Below, piece by piece: positions 37,915-49,680 of a stretch of DNA of 64,000 bases. Under the pieces are notes generated by a model that was not told where the DNA came from, made no database searches, and worked only from the letters and a program-made list of their open reading frames with translations. Every line of letters begins with the position of its first letter. The first letter of the stretch is position 1. Position numbers and translations under genes: made by a program. This stretch comes from Ailanthus altissimus. Its lineage: Eukaryota; Streptophyta; Magnoliopsida; Sapindales; Simaroubaceae. The stretch spans positions 8,809,001 to 8,873,000 of the forward strand of contig OX327683.1 in NCBI GenBank assembly GCA_946807835.1. The letters run 5' to 3'.

Positions 37915-38592
37915 AAATTTTTTTGGTTGTGCTATTTTTTTTAAATATATCATTTCATAAATTTTTACTTTACAAAAAATTATTATATGGGAAGATACAA
38001 TGAACCTTATAATATAACTATTATATATAAATTAAAAAACAACAATAATAAAAAAAATAAAATGAAAATAAATATATAATATATTGTTGAAGTTGTATTT
38101 AGCATTTTTGAAAGTAAAAACTTGAACTAATATTTATTTTAAATCATTAAATTTATTATTAAAATTAAATTTTTTTCAAAACACATATAAATAATAAGTA
38201 GAGAAAAGACAAGAAAAAATTTGAGCATTAAAGTATGTTCTGTTCATGCTAAAAACATTTGTGAAAATATATGACTGACAAAGTTATTTATATACTTAAA
38301 TCCTTTAAAAGAATATTTATAAAAAATATTTTTGAAGTATAAATAAACTCATTGTATGAAAAATATATAAATAAATCTAAATTATAAATTAATTATGTCC
38401 TATTAAGGTAAGATATATAAATTAATACTTATATTATCATATGTTGTTAAAATAAAAAATATTATTTTTAAGAGAAATTAATTTTATAAATTATCTAAAA
38501 AAATTAATTTAATATATAGGAAGAATTTTAAATAAAATACAAATTTTAAGATGGGGCAAATTAAAATACATGAACTCCTTTTGTTTTTTTAA

Positions 38593-38627
<35 letters not shown>

Positions 38628-38680
38628 TGGGGCTTTGGGCTACAACACAATTGAGTCACCCCTTTGTTTTGTCTCTGATA
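37915..38680. mobile_element. dispersed repeat, second copy of the intronic family
   Basis: Same order of shared words as 20672-21385, ending TTGAGTCACCCC...TGTCTCTGATAATAA. It contains a TA dinucleotide run at about 38596-38622. Non-coding. Confidence 0.55.
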
Positions 38681-38698
38681 ATAAATGATAAATATAGG

Positions 38699-39026
38699 TA
38701 GGGGCAGACCTAGTATGAGGATTGTAGTGGGGCCAAAATGTTATATGTGAAAAATTGACAGGAGATAGTTTATTTTTGTTAAGAATCATACTGTAAAAGT
38801 GAAAAATTTATGGGGTTAAGTTTCATAAATTTATTTTGAGAGATAAAATCATAAATACTGAAATCTCTTTTTTTGAGGACTAGAATGTTGAAACAAAAAA
38901 TTTGTAGGGGCCAAAGTATTAAAAAAATATTTTGAGAGCCAAAAATATAAAATATTTGTTTAATTATTTTACTTTATTTTTCTTTTAGGATGGAGGGTCC
39001 CGAACTCAAATATTGATTCATCCCTA
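38699..39026. mobile_element. small hAT-like non-autonomous element
   Basis: The left end TAGGGGCAGA and the right end TTCATCCCTA (reverse complement TAGGGATGAA) form short inverted termini of the plant hAT type. The 8-bp flanks AATATAGG (38691-38698) and AATATAAG (39027-39034) match at 7 of 8 positions, the duplication size expected for hAT. The 328-bp interior is non-coding. Confidence 0.5.
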
Positions 39027-39242
39027 AATATAAGACAAATTTTAGGTTGGGCTCACGTAAAGAAAACAAAGGCAACTATCTAATTCTTTTATCAAAAGTC
39101 TATGAACAAACACATAAAATTTAATTAATAAAACATTTATGAGTGTTTTGAACTAATAAAACATTTAATTGATTAACTATTATTTTGTATGAAGAATAAT
39201 TTTTCATAAGTGGAGAAATTTCACTTAAATTATTCTTTCTGT

Positions 39243-42083
39243 TTGAAATGGATTAGAATTCTTAATCAACTTAAATTTAATTAAAAGCATGCACTAATTC
39301 ATATTTTGATATGAATTAGGATTTCTACACTACAAATAAGTATAAAACCTTTCTTATAATTCATTCACATCATTCTATTCATAATTGATTTAATTTTATT
39401 AGATTCAATTCACTCAATAATTCATAGCTTCATAATATTATTCAATCACACTAAATTTGCATTAAAGAGCATTCATCACTCTCTCACTTGTCTATGGGCA
39501 TGAACAATTAGTGTGTTTTCTAGTTGGTTTGGGTCTTATATGCACTGACGTGGTTGGTGTTTTTGTTCCAGGAGCTGCATAAAAGGTACCATTGGCAAGG
39601 TTATTCCTCTTAAGGTGAAGTAAGTTCTTGAAATCTTTAACGAAGAAGTAATTGTTAAAGGCTTTCATCTACAGTACGTGGAATCCTATAATCGACCTTT
39701 AAAAGTTCGGGGTCAACTAGGTAGGGGTTAATTCTAGAGTGACGAGTAATTCTCTAAAAGGAGGCTATAGTGGAAACTTAAGACCAAGAACGAGAAACTC
39801 CTTAAATATGACAACTTCTCTTTTAAGCGGAGATGTAAAGGACTCTAAACTATAGGATTCTAAGAGTAATTAGTGACATAGTGGAATAACGCTTTCTCAA
39901 GCATGCAAGCTTTGATTTTGTTACCTTAAAAAGTAAAGGCAAGGGAATATGAGCTTTTGGGGGTCAATAGTGAGGGTGCAAGACTTGGAACCTATAATGG
40001 AAGATTTCTTAATAGAAAGAGGTGTAGATTGCTCAAAGGATATTTTACCCTTCAACTCAGGAGGATGAAAGCTGGTCTTGAAGAGAGTTTGTCGGAAGGA
40101 TTCATCTTTACATTTCTTAAGACTCAAAATAGAGTCTCTAGAGTTACCCCTAATTTCCTTTACTTTCATTGAACTATTGTTACTATTCATTGAAATGGAT
40201 TAGAATTCTTAATCAACTTAAATTTAATTAAAAGCATGCACTAATTCATATTTTGATATGAATTAGGATTTCTACACTACAAATAAGTATAAAACCTTTC
40301 TTATAATTCATTCACATCATTCTATTCATAATTGATTTAATTTTATTAGATTCAATTCACTCAATAATTCATAGCTTCATAATATTATTCAATCACACTA
40401 AATTTGCATTAAAGAGCATTCATCACTCTCTCACTTGTCTATGGGCATGAACAATTAGTGTGTTTTCTAGTTGGTTTGGGTCTTATATGCACTGACGTGG
40501 TTGGTGTTTTTGTTCCAGGAGCTGCATAAAAGGTACCATTGGCAAGGTTATTCCTCTTAAGGTGAAGTAAGTTCTTGAAATCTTTAACGAAGAAGTAATT
40601 GTTAAAGGCTTTCATCTACAGTACGTGGAATCCTATAATCGACCTTTAAAAGTTCGGGGTCAACTAGGTAGGGGTTAATTCTAGAGTGACGAGTAATTCT
40701 CTAAAAGGAGGCTATAGTGGAAACTTAAGACCAAGAACGAGAAACTCCTTAAATATGACAACTTCTCTTTTAAGCGGAGATGTAAAGGACTCTAAACTAT
40801 AGGATTCTAAGAGTAATTAGTGACATAGTGGAATAACGCTTTCTCAAGCATGCAAGCTTTGATTTTGTTACCTTAAAAAGTAAAGGCAAGGGAATATGAG
40901 CTTTTGGGGGTCAATAGTGAGGGTGCAAGACTTGGAACCTATAATGGAAGATTTCTTAATAGAAAGAGGTGTAGATTGCTCAAAGGATATTTTACCCTTC
41001 AACTCAGGAGGATGAAAGCTGGTCTTGAAGAGAGTTTGTCGGAAGGATTCATCTTTACATTTCTTAAGACTCAAAATAGAGTCTCTAGAGTTACCCCTAA
41101 TTTCCTTTACTTTCATTGAACTATTGTTACTATTCATTGAAATGGATTAGAATTCTTAATCAACTTAAATTTAATTAAAAGCATGCACTAATTCATATTT
41201 TGATATGAATTAGGATTTCTACACTACAAATAAGTATAAAACCTTTCTTATAATTCATTCACATCATTCTATTCATAATTGATTTAATTTTATTAGATTC
41301 AATTCACTCAATAATTCATAGCTTCATAATATTATTCAATCACACTAAATTTGCATTAAAGAGCATTCATCACTCTCTCACTTGTCTATGGGCATGAACA
41401 ATTAGTGTGTTTTCTAGTTGGTTTGGGTCTTATATGCACTGACGTGGTTGGTGTTTTTGTTCCAGGAGCTGCATAAAAGGTACCATTGGCAAGGTTATTC
41501 CTCTTAAGGTGAAGTAAGTTCTTGAAATCTTTAACGAAGAAGTAATTGTTAAAGGCTTTCATCTACAGTACGTGGAATCCTATAATCGACCTTTAAAAGT
41601 TCGGGGTCAACTAGGTAGGGGTTAATTCTAGAGTGACGAGTAATTCTCTAAAAGGAGGCTATAGTGGAAACTTAAGACCAAGAACGAGAAACTCCTTAAA
41701 TATGACAACTTCTCTTTTAAGCGGAGATGTAAAGGACTCTAAACTATAGGATTCTAAGAGTAATTAGTGACATAGTGGAATAACGCTTTCTCAAGCATGC
41801 AAGCTTTGATTTTGTTACCTTAAAAAGTAAAGGCAAGGGAATATGAGCTTTTTGGGGTCAATAGTGAGGGTGCAAGACTTGGAACCTATAATGGAAGATT
41901 TCTTAATAGAAAGAGGTGTAGATTGCTCAAAGGATATTTTACCCTTCAACTCAGGAGGATGAAAGCTGGTCTTGAAGAGAGTTTGTCGGAAGGATTCATC
42001 TTTACATTTCTTAAGACTCAAAATAGAGTCTCTAGAGTTACCCCTAATTTCCTTTACTTTCATTGAACTATTGTTACTATTCA
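39243..42083. repeat. three near-identical 947-bp tandem units
   Basis: Units begin at 39245, 40192 and 41139 (TGAAATGGATTAGAATTC) and end in TTGTTACTATTCA. The spacing is exactly 947 bp each time. By eye the only difference found is one G-to-T substitution in unit 3 (41853, corresponding to 39959 in unit 1). Only unit 3 runs on into unique sequence (ATCCCACAG at 42084), and only unit 1 has the native left junction, so this is a head-to-tail amplification. Each unit carries the same minus-strand frame of at least 89 codons (see next entry). Confidence 0.95.
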
Positions 42084-42147
42084 ATCCCACAGAAACTAAG
42101 GGGTCATCGCTACTGCAAGTTACTTTCCTAATTTGTGCCCTTGGCAT
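41815..42147 (-). pseudogene. 110-codon frame of unknown origin, truncated copies in units 1 and 2
   Basis: In unit 3 an ATG at 42147 starts MPRAQIRKVTCSSDDPLVSV and reads to a stop at 41815. In units 1 and 2 (40190-39921 and 41137-40868) the same frame is present, but its upstream part is replaced by the tandem junction, leaving an 89-codon version. The protein is basic with Ser/Lys-rich stretches and no recognised domain. It may be the start of a transposon protein. Presence in a very young duplication does not by itself show coding. Confidence 0.3.
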
Positions 42148-42239
42148 CTTACAACACCATAATCAATATCAAACCTTAGTCCCTCCAACTAACTCGATAG
42201 CTAAATACCCATACACAAATAAGAGTATTCAAAGATAGT

Positions 42240-43100
42240 GAAATCAAAAGAATAAAAAAGAGGAAAGACAAATAAGTCCTCACCTTTTAAAGATTTATGA
42301 AGTAGCAGTTGCTAGTAAATCGATTTTGTTGGGAACAAAAGGACAACCCATAGAATCTTAAGATAAGAATAGACTGAGTTTGAAGCAAACACAGGCAATT
42401 AGAGAAAAGTGAAAGGAAAAGAGAGAAGAGGGCTCAAAGTAGTCCCCACTTACCAAGAGATCAACCAGAGGTCAGTCGTTATTATAAAAAAAGGAAAAAA
42501 ATTCTCTAAAAAGAAACTAGAGGAAAGTAGGAAAAAAGAAAGATGGAGATACTTCTTACTTTGAGAATTGAAACAAAAAATTCAAGAGTTTAAAATGAAG
42601 ATAGAGTTCAAAAAAGAGAAAAACTGGTTATATGGGCCATCTATTTTAACCACTCTCTTTAAATGCTACCATGTGGTGTAACTCTAAGGAATAGTGTGCA
42701 ACATTCAAATATGGTGTGGTTGTGTCAGTGCCCCACTTAATGAGTGGGATGGGGTGAAATCACTTCAATGCTCCTACTCGCTGCTTAAAAAGGCAAAAAT
42801 ACCCCTAGCCAATCCCTAAAAAAAGAAGAAAAAATAGGAATTCTTCTACCAAAGAGAAAGAGAGAGAGAGAGAGAGGAGAAGAGAAAAAGAAATAAAGGG
42901 TACTAAGGGAAATTCACCATATGTCACTAAAATAGTGTAGTTCATACCATCTCATCACCTAAACACTAGAAACTAGGAGAGTTGATTATAGAAGATAAAT
43001 TAGGTGACACTTGGGCTATACTTAGAAGCCTATTTAAGCCATTAGTTTCAACCTTCCTAAGAGGTTACCAAGTCCAAACCAAGCAACTTTAGTAGACGTA
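42240..43100. other. gene-free, purine-rich DNA
   Basis: Plus-strand AG-rich runs, including a GA microsatellite (about 42857-42878), dominate. No credible exon or domain is visible. It is probably part of the same retroelement debris as the flanking repeats. Confidence 0.35.
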
Positions 43101-43149
43101 GTGCTAATACAAGCTCATTGGCCTCCACAATTAAATTTATAGAGTCCAC

Positions 43150-43935
43150 CTAGTGGGATCTATGCATTGATCCACATCACCACTTAGTCTCATTGCTAGG
43201 GGATGTTCATCATAACCAGGCTACTCGTTACATCATTAGGCCTTACAATGAGCATACACGTCAATAAAGTCAAATCCTATGCCACGTTATCGTTGGTCAA
43301 TTGAATGTCAAGCTAGAGGCCATATCACAGATAATTGGACTTAGGGATAAGTTCCTAGGTGAGAAATTTCAAAATAGCCACTTCTAGGCCCCTATGTTAG
43401 CATGTGGTAGACTCTATCCCTTACTAACATTAGGATGAGGCTTGTCTATAATTAGTGAGATAATCTAACACTGAATTTGCTGAGCTTAGTGGGATAACAC
43501 CTACAACTTACTTAGCACCTGCAGCTCACTTAATCAAAGTTGATCATTTTAAAAAGTATTTAATTCAAGAATACTTAGTACTCCAAATCTCAAAAAGACT
43601 TAATTACCCTACATCCCTACTTGAGTTATTTCTCCAAATTGTCCTTATATGGGAGGAGACTCTCTAATTGAATATTCACATGTCGTCTTTGAGGGATATT
43701 CTCCAGGTTAGCTCCCTCCATGCTTAAGGACTTAACTCAACTTTTGAATCAAAGTAAGACAAGAAGAAACTAGAACATAACACACGAGCTCTAATAAAAA
43801 ATCCTCTTTGTTTTCTCTCCATACTTTCTCTACGGTAAAAACTCTACAAAATATCCACCATTGAGCTGCCATTTTACTTGGGTGTTGGAGAGTTGTTGCC
43901 AGCCTGACGTTATGTTTTTAGTATTCCTCAGTTCC
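43150..43935 (+). repeat. gypsy-type LTR remnant
   Basis: The R-U5-like sequence TTTACTTGGGTGTTGGAGAG at about 43874-43893 resembles the 'ACTTGAGCGTCGGAG' word conserved in LTRs of several plant Ty3/gypsy lineages. It lies downstream of a stretch ending in short T/C-rich runs. Boundaries and the partner LTR were not found. Confidence 0.35.
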
Positions 43936-45760
43936 TATGAGGTAGTTTAGCTCTCGGTCAACTCTTAATATAGTTAACACTTAGTCTTAATCTCATTATT
44001 ATCAAATTTAAAGTTCAAGTCTAACTCTTGGCATTAACAAACCCAACAAATCAAATTTTTCTTTACTCAACAACTTCCTACTATTTGAGGTGGCTTGAGT
44101 AAATTTAACCCTAAACAAATTTCTATCATTGTCTTGCCTTGGTTTTACACTTTTTCTTGATTACGAACCACAAACTTCATTTTCTTCCATTGTTAAATCT
44201 TATAGATTTACTTTTAGAATATAATTCAATATTTAAGTCAGTAATTATCTAAGTGAATTTTTTTTAGAGAGAATTTAAATAAAAAAGTGACAGTTCTTTA
44301 TAAGGTCTTCTGAATTAAATCCGAAGTTGTTAACTATATTTTAAATGTTGCTTAATTCAAAAAATAAACATCTTTATATTCGACTTGGAAGGGAAATAAT
44401 TAATTTTCCCATGAAGTGTTGAATGCCATTATATTAATCTCATGGTTGTAATTTCATTGATATCTTGTAATTATACTCAAAGGTATTTTTGGTAATCTAA
44501 CCATTCTTGGGACGTTTGGCAAAATGGAGTTGGTGAGATTGCAACATCTACATTGATTTTTATTTTTTATTTTTTTAATGTTGACACTAAATTCTCTATA
44601 ATATATTGTGATAGGTCAAATTAAGTTTAATTGTGGTCCAAATCTTAAACAATAATATTTATCTTTAAATTTGGTATAAAAATTATAAGTAGTGCTATAA
44701 ATACATAATTAGGATATAAAGTTTGCACTTCAAATGATATATCATCAAATGATGATTATCACTTGTCTAATAATTATTGACTTTTCACTTTTTTATTAAT
44801 ACGATAATTATATAATACTAATCAATATTTTACACATAAAAAATTATATTATTTAAAATATAAATTTTGTATCTTAATATATTATATATGCACAAATCAC
44901 AATAGTACTAAAAATTATTCTCATAAATTAGGAGGAGATTGGCATACCCTCTCACACATTTGAAAAAAAGAAGCAGGGACCATTAAGTTAGAATAGTTCA
45001 CATTAAAAAAAAAAGCAATTTTAAGTTGTGAATCAAATATATAGCTAATAATTGAAGCACATATTACTAAATCTAAACCTTACCTAATTGGAGAGCACAC
45101 TCCCTTGCATGTTTCTGCATCCAAAAATGCAAAATAATAATAAATAAATAAAAAGAGAGTAAAAAACTGTGTACTTTAACAAAATACAGTTTTGATATTG
45201 AGGAATAGAATTATAAATTTATTAAATAAAAAAATAAATTTACTAAATTTATTAGATATTGAGGAATAGAATTAAGGGCCTTGTTCTTTCTAGGGAATAT
45301 TGGGCCATTATTTCCTAAGATATTCCCTTTTCTAATTCAGGATCTTGAATTTGAATACTATCTGAAATTTACAATTGACGCTAGTCGCACCTTACTTCTA
45401 AATAAACCCCATCCATCCATTGACTGTTCCATTTCTATTTTTCTTACCTTCCCTACTTGCACATTTATACTTCTTCCAAGAAAAGGAAAAAATACAAATA
45501 AAAAATCAGCAGAAGTGAAACACACGCAACACACATTTTTGAAAAAAAAATAACAAAATTACAAACAAAATTATTTATTTTGAATCATATAGACCGATTA
45601 ATCAAGACCAATAACGGGGTATTTTATTAACATCAAACAATTCTTTTATAAAAAAATTTCATTTACATACATTATTGCTCCTATATAGTATATAAAATAT
45701 AGGCATTAAAACTTAATTTATGTTGTGAATTGAAGCGAAAATACGCTAAAATAAATAAAT
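43936..45760. other. AT-rich intergenic DNA, nothing recognised
   Basis: Open frames are short and repeat-poor, and no transposon termini, exon chains or RNA genes could be supported. A plus-strand frame at 45281-45553 (90 codons) lacks any domain and has no supporting context. Confidence 0.4.
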
Positions 45761-45762
45761 TA

Positions 45763-46450
45763 TTATGTTACCCCAAGATTTTAGGCTTGGTCTACTAAAG
45801 TTTAAAGCAATCAAGCTCAGTCTAAAACTAATTTGTGTTTAGCCCATGACTGTTGAGTTCTGAGGTTAATCTCTAAAGTTTAAATTGATCAAGCTCATGA
45901 TATAGCTAGTTTGTGCTCGGCTCTACTGAGGTTGAGTGCAACTCTTCATCTGAAACTATGAAGGTCTAACACAACTCCCTATCTAAGTATATTCGACTCC
46001 AAGCACCCAATTAATATCAAGCTTGTAAAGCACAAAACTCTCCTCGAGGACCTTGATTAAAAGGAATCTGTGCCTTCTCAATGACTGAGGATTACTCATA
46101 CTTTGAGGACATTTTTTGACCAAGAGGTACCTAAGACACTAAAGAATTATGCCATCTAAAGTATAACACTGAAGAATTCAGGTCAAGTATGGCATGCCAT
46201 CCATGTCCCCATAATTTTGGACTATGTGTATGATCTTTAAATAAGGAGGAACCTACGATGTGAGCTAACTACCTGAAAAACCTATATAATAAAGGGTCAT
46301 GGCTCATGTGCATAGACAAGTAAGTGATTTTCTACACACTTACAACTTAAATATGTATTCTCTAGTTAACAAAAAAAATTTTAATTTAAGCGTCGAAGAG
46401 TCATTGTTAGAAACCACTACTTCTACAAACTTAACCATTTTTTATAATTG
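45763..46450 (+). repeat. second gypsy-type LTR remnant
   Basis: TATA-like CTATATAATAAAGGG (about 46283-46297) is followed about 90 bp later by TTAAGCGTCGAAGAGTCATT (about 46386-46405), the same class of plant gypsy LTR word as at 43.88 kb. This order (U3, TATA, R-U5 word) is expected in an LTR. Neither a partner LTR nor internal domains were found. Confidence 0.4.
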
Positions 46451-46690
46451 CAACAACTAAGCTTTAAATCATTAAAAGAGTTCGAAAAGAATAGTCTCAA
46501 TTCGGCTTCGAACCAACAATCATTTTTAGAATATAAATTTAGGACTACGCATTTAAGTTGAGAACTAGAATCACGGCCAACAAATTATAACAATAAAAAT
46601 TGAGAGCAAATCAAGCTAAGATCAATTTGGTTTTTGTCTTATTTTTCTCATTTCGATTGTTTCCTCTAATTACAAATAGATAGCTAAATG

Positions 46691-47501
46691 GGTGTTGTTG
46701 ATTCCACATAAGATCATGGATTGATATTTCTCCAAGAAATAAATAATTAAATGATATTTATTTTTGACACATGGAGTGAAAGTAATGAAGTGGTGGAGAA
46801 ATATATTGTAAAAAGCATCTTGGAAAAGGTTAGAATCAAGCCAAGTGAGTAGGGGACATGCAGCAAAGAAACAAAGGCGAGAAGAAGTTGCCTTTAAGAA
46901 GAAATAGCGCTGCAGCGAAATGGATTGTACCACTGCAGTGCAAATTCCTAAGCCTAGGACGCTGCAACGTTGAGTGAGTAGAACCGCAACGCTCAAAGCC
47001 CAGGTCTTAGCATCACAATGCCCAGATGCCAACACTACGATGCTAGATGCTATAGTCATACCACTATAGCAAAAATGCGAGTCCCTATATTTTTAGGTTT
47101 TCCTAAGTTGTTTTAAATACCCTATTTTGGTTTCAACTTGGATTAAGGTTCACTTTGGATGTATTAAGCTATATAAAGCCTTATTTTGGCTTAAAAAATA
47201 AAAACAACAAAACACAAGAGAGACAATTGAAAGAAGAATTGTTTACAATTTTATTTGTAGTGAGAGAGGGATTCTTTGTGAGTTCTTTCTTGAGATTCTT
47301 TGTGAATTCTTTCTTAGGGTTCTTTGTGAAATTTGTTGATTCATTAATAAAAAGTAAGATCTTGATCTGCTATGGATATAGATAATTTGTTAAATCACGT
47401 AAATTACTTGTGTGTTTCTTTTACCCTTTCTTACTCTTATTGCTTTCATTATTTATTGCTTTATTATATTTATGTGATTAAGAACTCTTCCACTGCTAAC
47501 A
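46691..47501 (+). repeat. 5' LTR of the copia element
   Basis: Aligns with 53591-54388: shared blocks include AAAAGGTTAGRAKCRAGCC, CAAAGGCGAGAAGAAGTT, AATGGATTGTAYCACTGCA and the ending GTGATTAAGAACWCTTCC. The last bases are CTAACA. It contains a cluster of GCTGCARCG/CGCTGCA words at 46905-47075. The left edge is set by the AAATG repeat, which puts GG before the expected TG. Confidence 0.75.
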
Positions 47502-47504
47502 AAC

Positions 47505-47516
47505 TAGTATCAGAGC
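47505..47516 (+). other. primer-binding site of the copia element
   Basis: TAGTATCAGAGC, one base different from the TGGTATCAGAGC complement of plant initiator-Met tRNA, lies 3 bp after the 5' LTR. This position and sequence mark the start of minus-strand DNA synthesis in plant copia elements. Confidence 0.75.
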
Positions 47517-47549
47517 TTTATTTTAGTAATCTTAGTTACACCAAAGTAT

Positions 47550-48250
47550 AAAGTAGAGAAATTCAACGATGAGATGGTGAGCCAAAGGTTAACCTCGATC
47601 CTAGAGGATACTACAACTCTATCTAGCAAAAAAGAGAAACCAGAGTCATCTAAATCTAAAGCAGAGAGAAAATACATTCAAGAAAAGGCTTATAGTATAC
47701 TTGTTCTATATTTGAACGATGAGGTATTAAGGGAGGTTGCTAGTGAAAAGATAGCTCTTGGTATTTTGAAGATGTTAAATGATCTTTATATGATAAAGTC
47801 GTTGGCTAACCATTTGCATATAAAGAAGAAACTTTATCAGCTATCAATGTTAGAAAGAACGCCGATTAAAAACCATAAGATGCCTTCAATAAGATCATAA
47901 TCAATTTAGAGATTATCAATGTGAAGATACAGGATGAAGATTTGTTGAGTTCCATTTTTCGTAGTTATGACCACTTTATTGATACGATACTCTATGACAA
48001 AGAGAGTTTAACTATAAAGGATGTGAAATCATCGTTAAATTCAAAGTAATTGAGAAATAAGATAGAGATTAATGCAAATAGATTATTTGTAAGAGAAAAA
48101 CCTACACATAGAGAAGGAAAGTTAAAGAAAGGTCAAGATCAAAGTCCATGGGTAATCCTAAGAAGTGCTATTATTGCTAAAAAGATGGGCACTTTATAAA
48201 GGATAGTCCTGAGAAGAAAGCCAGGACAAGAAGAAAGAGATAGATGTTGC
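47550..48250 (+). pseudogene. copia gag remnant
   Basis: An open frame at 47574-47900 contains YMIKSLANHLHIKKKLYQL, matching the copia gag region with its 'L..R.Y.L.M' pattern. Downstream, after stops, the zinc knuckle is recognisable at about 48166-48208 as CYYC, a stop codon, KDGHFIKD and then S where the last Cys should be. Broken by frameshifts. Confidence 0.75.
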
Positions 48251-48259
48251 TTTAGCTTA

Positions 48260-48540
48260 TGAGGATAGCTATAATAGTGTAGAAACTCTTATCGGTTCTT
48301 ATAGTAAGAATTCTGATGAGTGGATTTTAGATTTTAGTTGTACATTCCACATGTGCCTGAATAAGTCGTTGTTTACTAATTTTTAGTCCATTAATTGTTA
48401 TAAAGTGTCAATAGGGAATGGTTTGGCTTGTCAAGTGATGAAAATTAGTGGTGTTAGACTTAGGTTACATGATGGGAGAATGAGAGAATTATTAGAAGTT
48501 AGGTATATTCCTGACCTCAAGAGAACTTGATTTCACTGGG
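48260..48540 (+). pseudogene. copia protease remnant
   Basis: DEWILDFSCTFHMC at about 48315-48356 is the retropepsin motif of copia elements (normally WILDSGCTFHM). The DSG active site has become DFS. The frame continues with MRELLEVRYIPDLKR, then fails at a stop. Confidence 0.7.
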
Positions 48541-49439
48541 TATGTTAAACCAGAATAAGTGTTTTGCCAGAATTAAAAAAATGGATTTTTAAAGTGTTAA
48601 AAGGTTTTATAGTTGTGATTAGAGGTAATAGGCACAATGGTGTTTATATGCTAAGATGAGAGGTAGTAAGTGGTTCTGCATTATTCACTGTTGATGATGG
48701 GAATATGTAAACCAAGTTATGGTATTTGAGGTTAACTTATTTAGGTGAAAAAATCTAAAGGAGTTATATGATCAAAAGGTATTTGATGAAGATAAGTTCC
48801 AGCTATTAGAGTTTTGTGAGCATTATGTGTTGGGTTATATGGTTGGGCGAATTTACTTAGGGTTCTTGCATGTGGGTTGTGTTCATCATACAAACAATAT
48901 ACATATCTCATACATACATGTGCACAGCGGAAGATTACATATAATGAACACAGAAAATAACATTTGATTAATCTGAAATTCGAGATTGAGAAATATCACC
49001 AATGAAGCCTTTGGATTAATTTTCTTTGAAGTCCACCATGAAATGAATCTTTGATCAATTCTAGCAATCAACAAGGGTGGGTTTGATTGTCTAGAATGGC
49101 AGCATCTTAATCCAGCATATGTGTTTAACTCTTAAACATTTTTCAAAGTTAAACCATTTAACTTAATTAAATTTGTTTTTCCTTTTATTCAACTCTTGAA
49201 TAAATAAAACAAATCTTGTTTTTAGTTATTACATTTAGTAACCATTAATTCAATTTGTTTTGTTGTTCTAACACTTAAAACACAAAACAAACAATTTCAA
49301 TTTCTCAAATTGAATTGGCTCCCAAAATGCAAAACCTAAAAAACTAAATCATTTTTCATTTTCAATTTCATTTCACTTTATATACAAATGAATTAATTCC
49401 AAACTAATTTGAATTTCATTTGCATTTCATTTGGCTTAA

Positions 49440-49680
49440 CCTAACCTTAGTTAACATTTAACCTTAGTTAGATTATTTTAACTTAACCTTTAAGTTAATA
49501 AATATTTAATTAATTTAACCATAGTTAACTAACTTAACCATGGTTAGGTTAACCTTTACTTAACCTTTAAGTAAGGTTAACTTAACTTAACCACTTGGTT
49601 AACTTTTAACCTTAGTTATGTTAAATTAATTTATTTAACAATTAAATAAATAAATATTTATTTTAATTATTTAACAATTA
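49440..49680 (+). repeat. GTTAAC/TTAACC-rich short-repeat tract inside the solo LTR
   Basis: About 200 bp are built from variants of TTAACC, CTTAGTTAAC, CCATGGTTA and their complements, so many short inverted pairs are possible. It is not telomeric (TTTAGGG) repeat. Function unknown. Confidence 0.65.

Noticed and set aside
39243..42083. CRISPR-like or satellite array
   Set aside because: Three 947-bp units without spacers are a tandem duplication in a plant genome, not a CRISPR array; three units are too few to call a satellite.
49440..49680. Interstitial telomere repeat
   Set aside because: The words are GTTAAC/TTAACC, not the plant telomere TTTAGGG.
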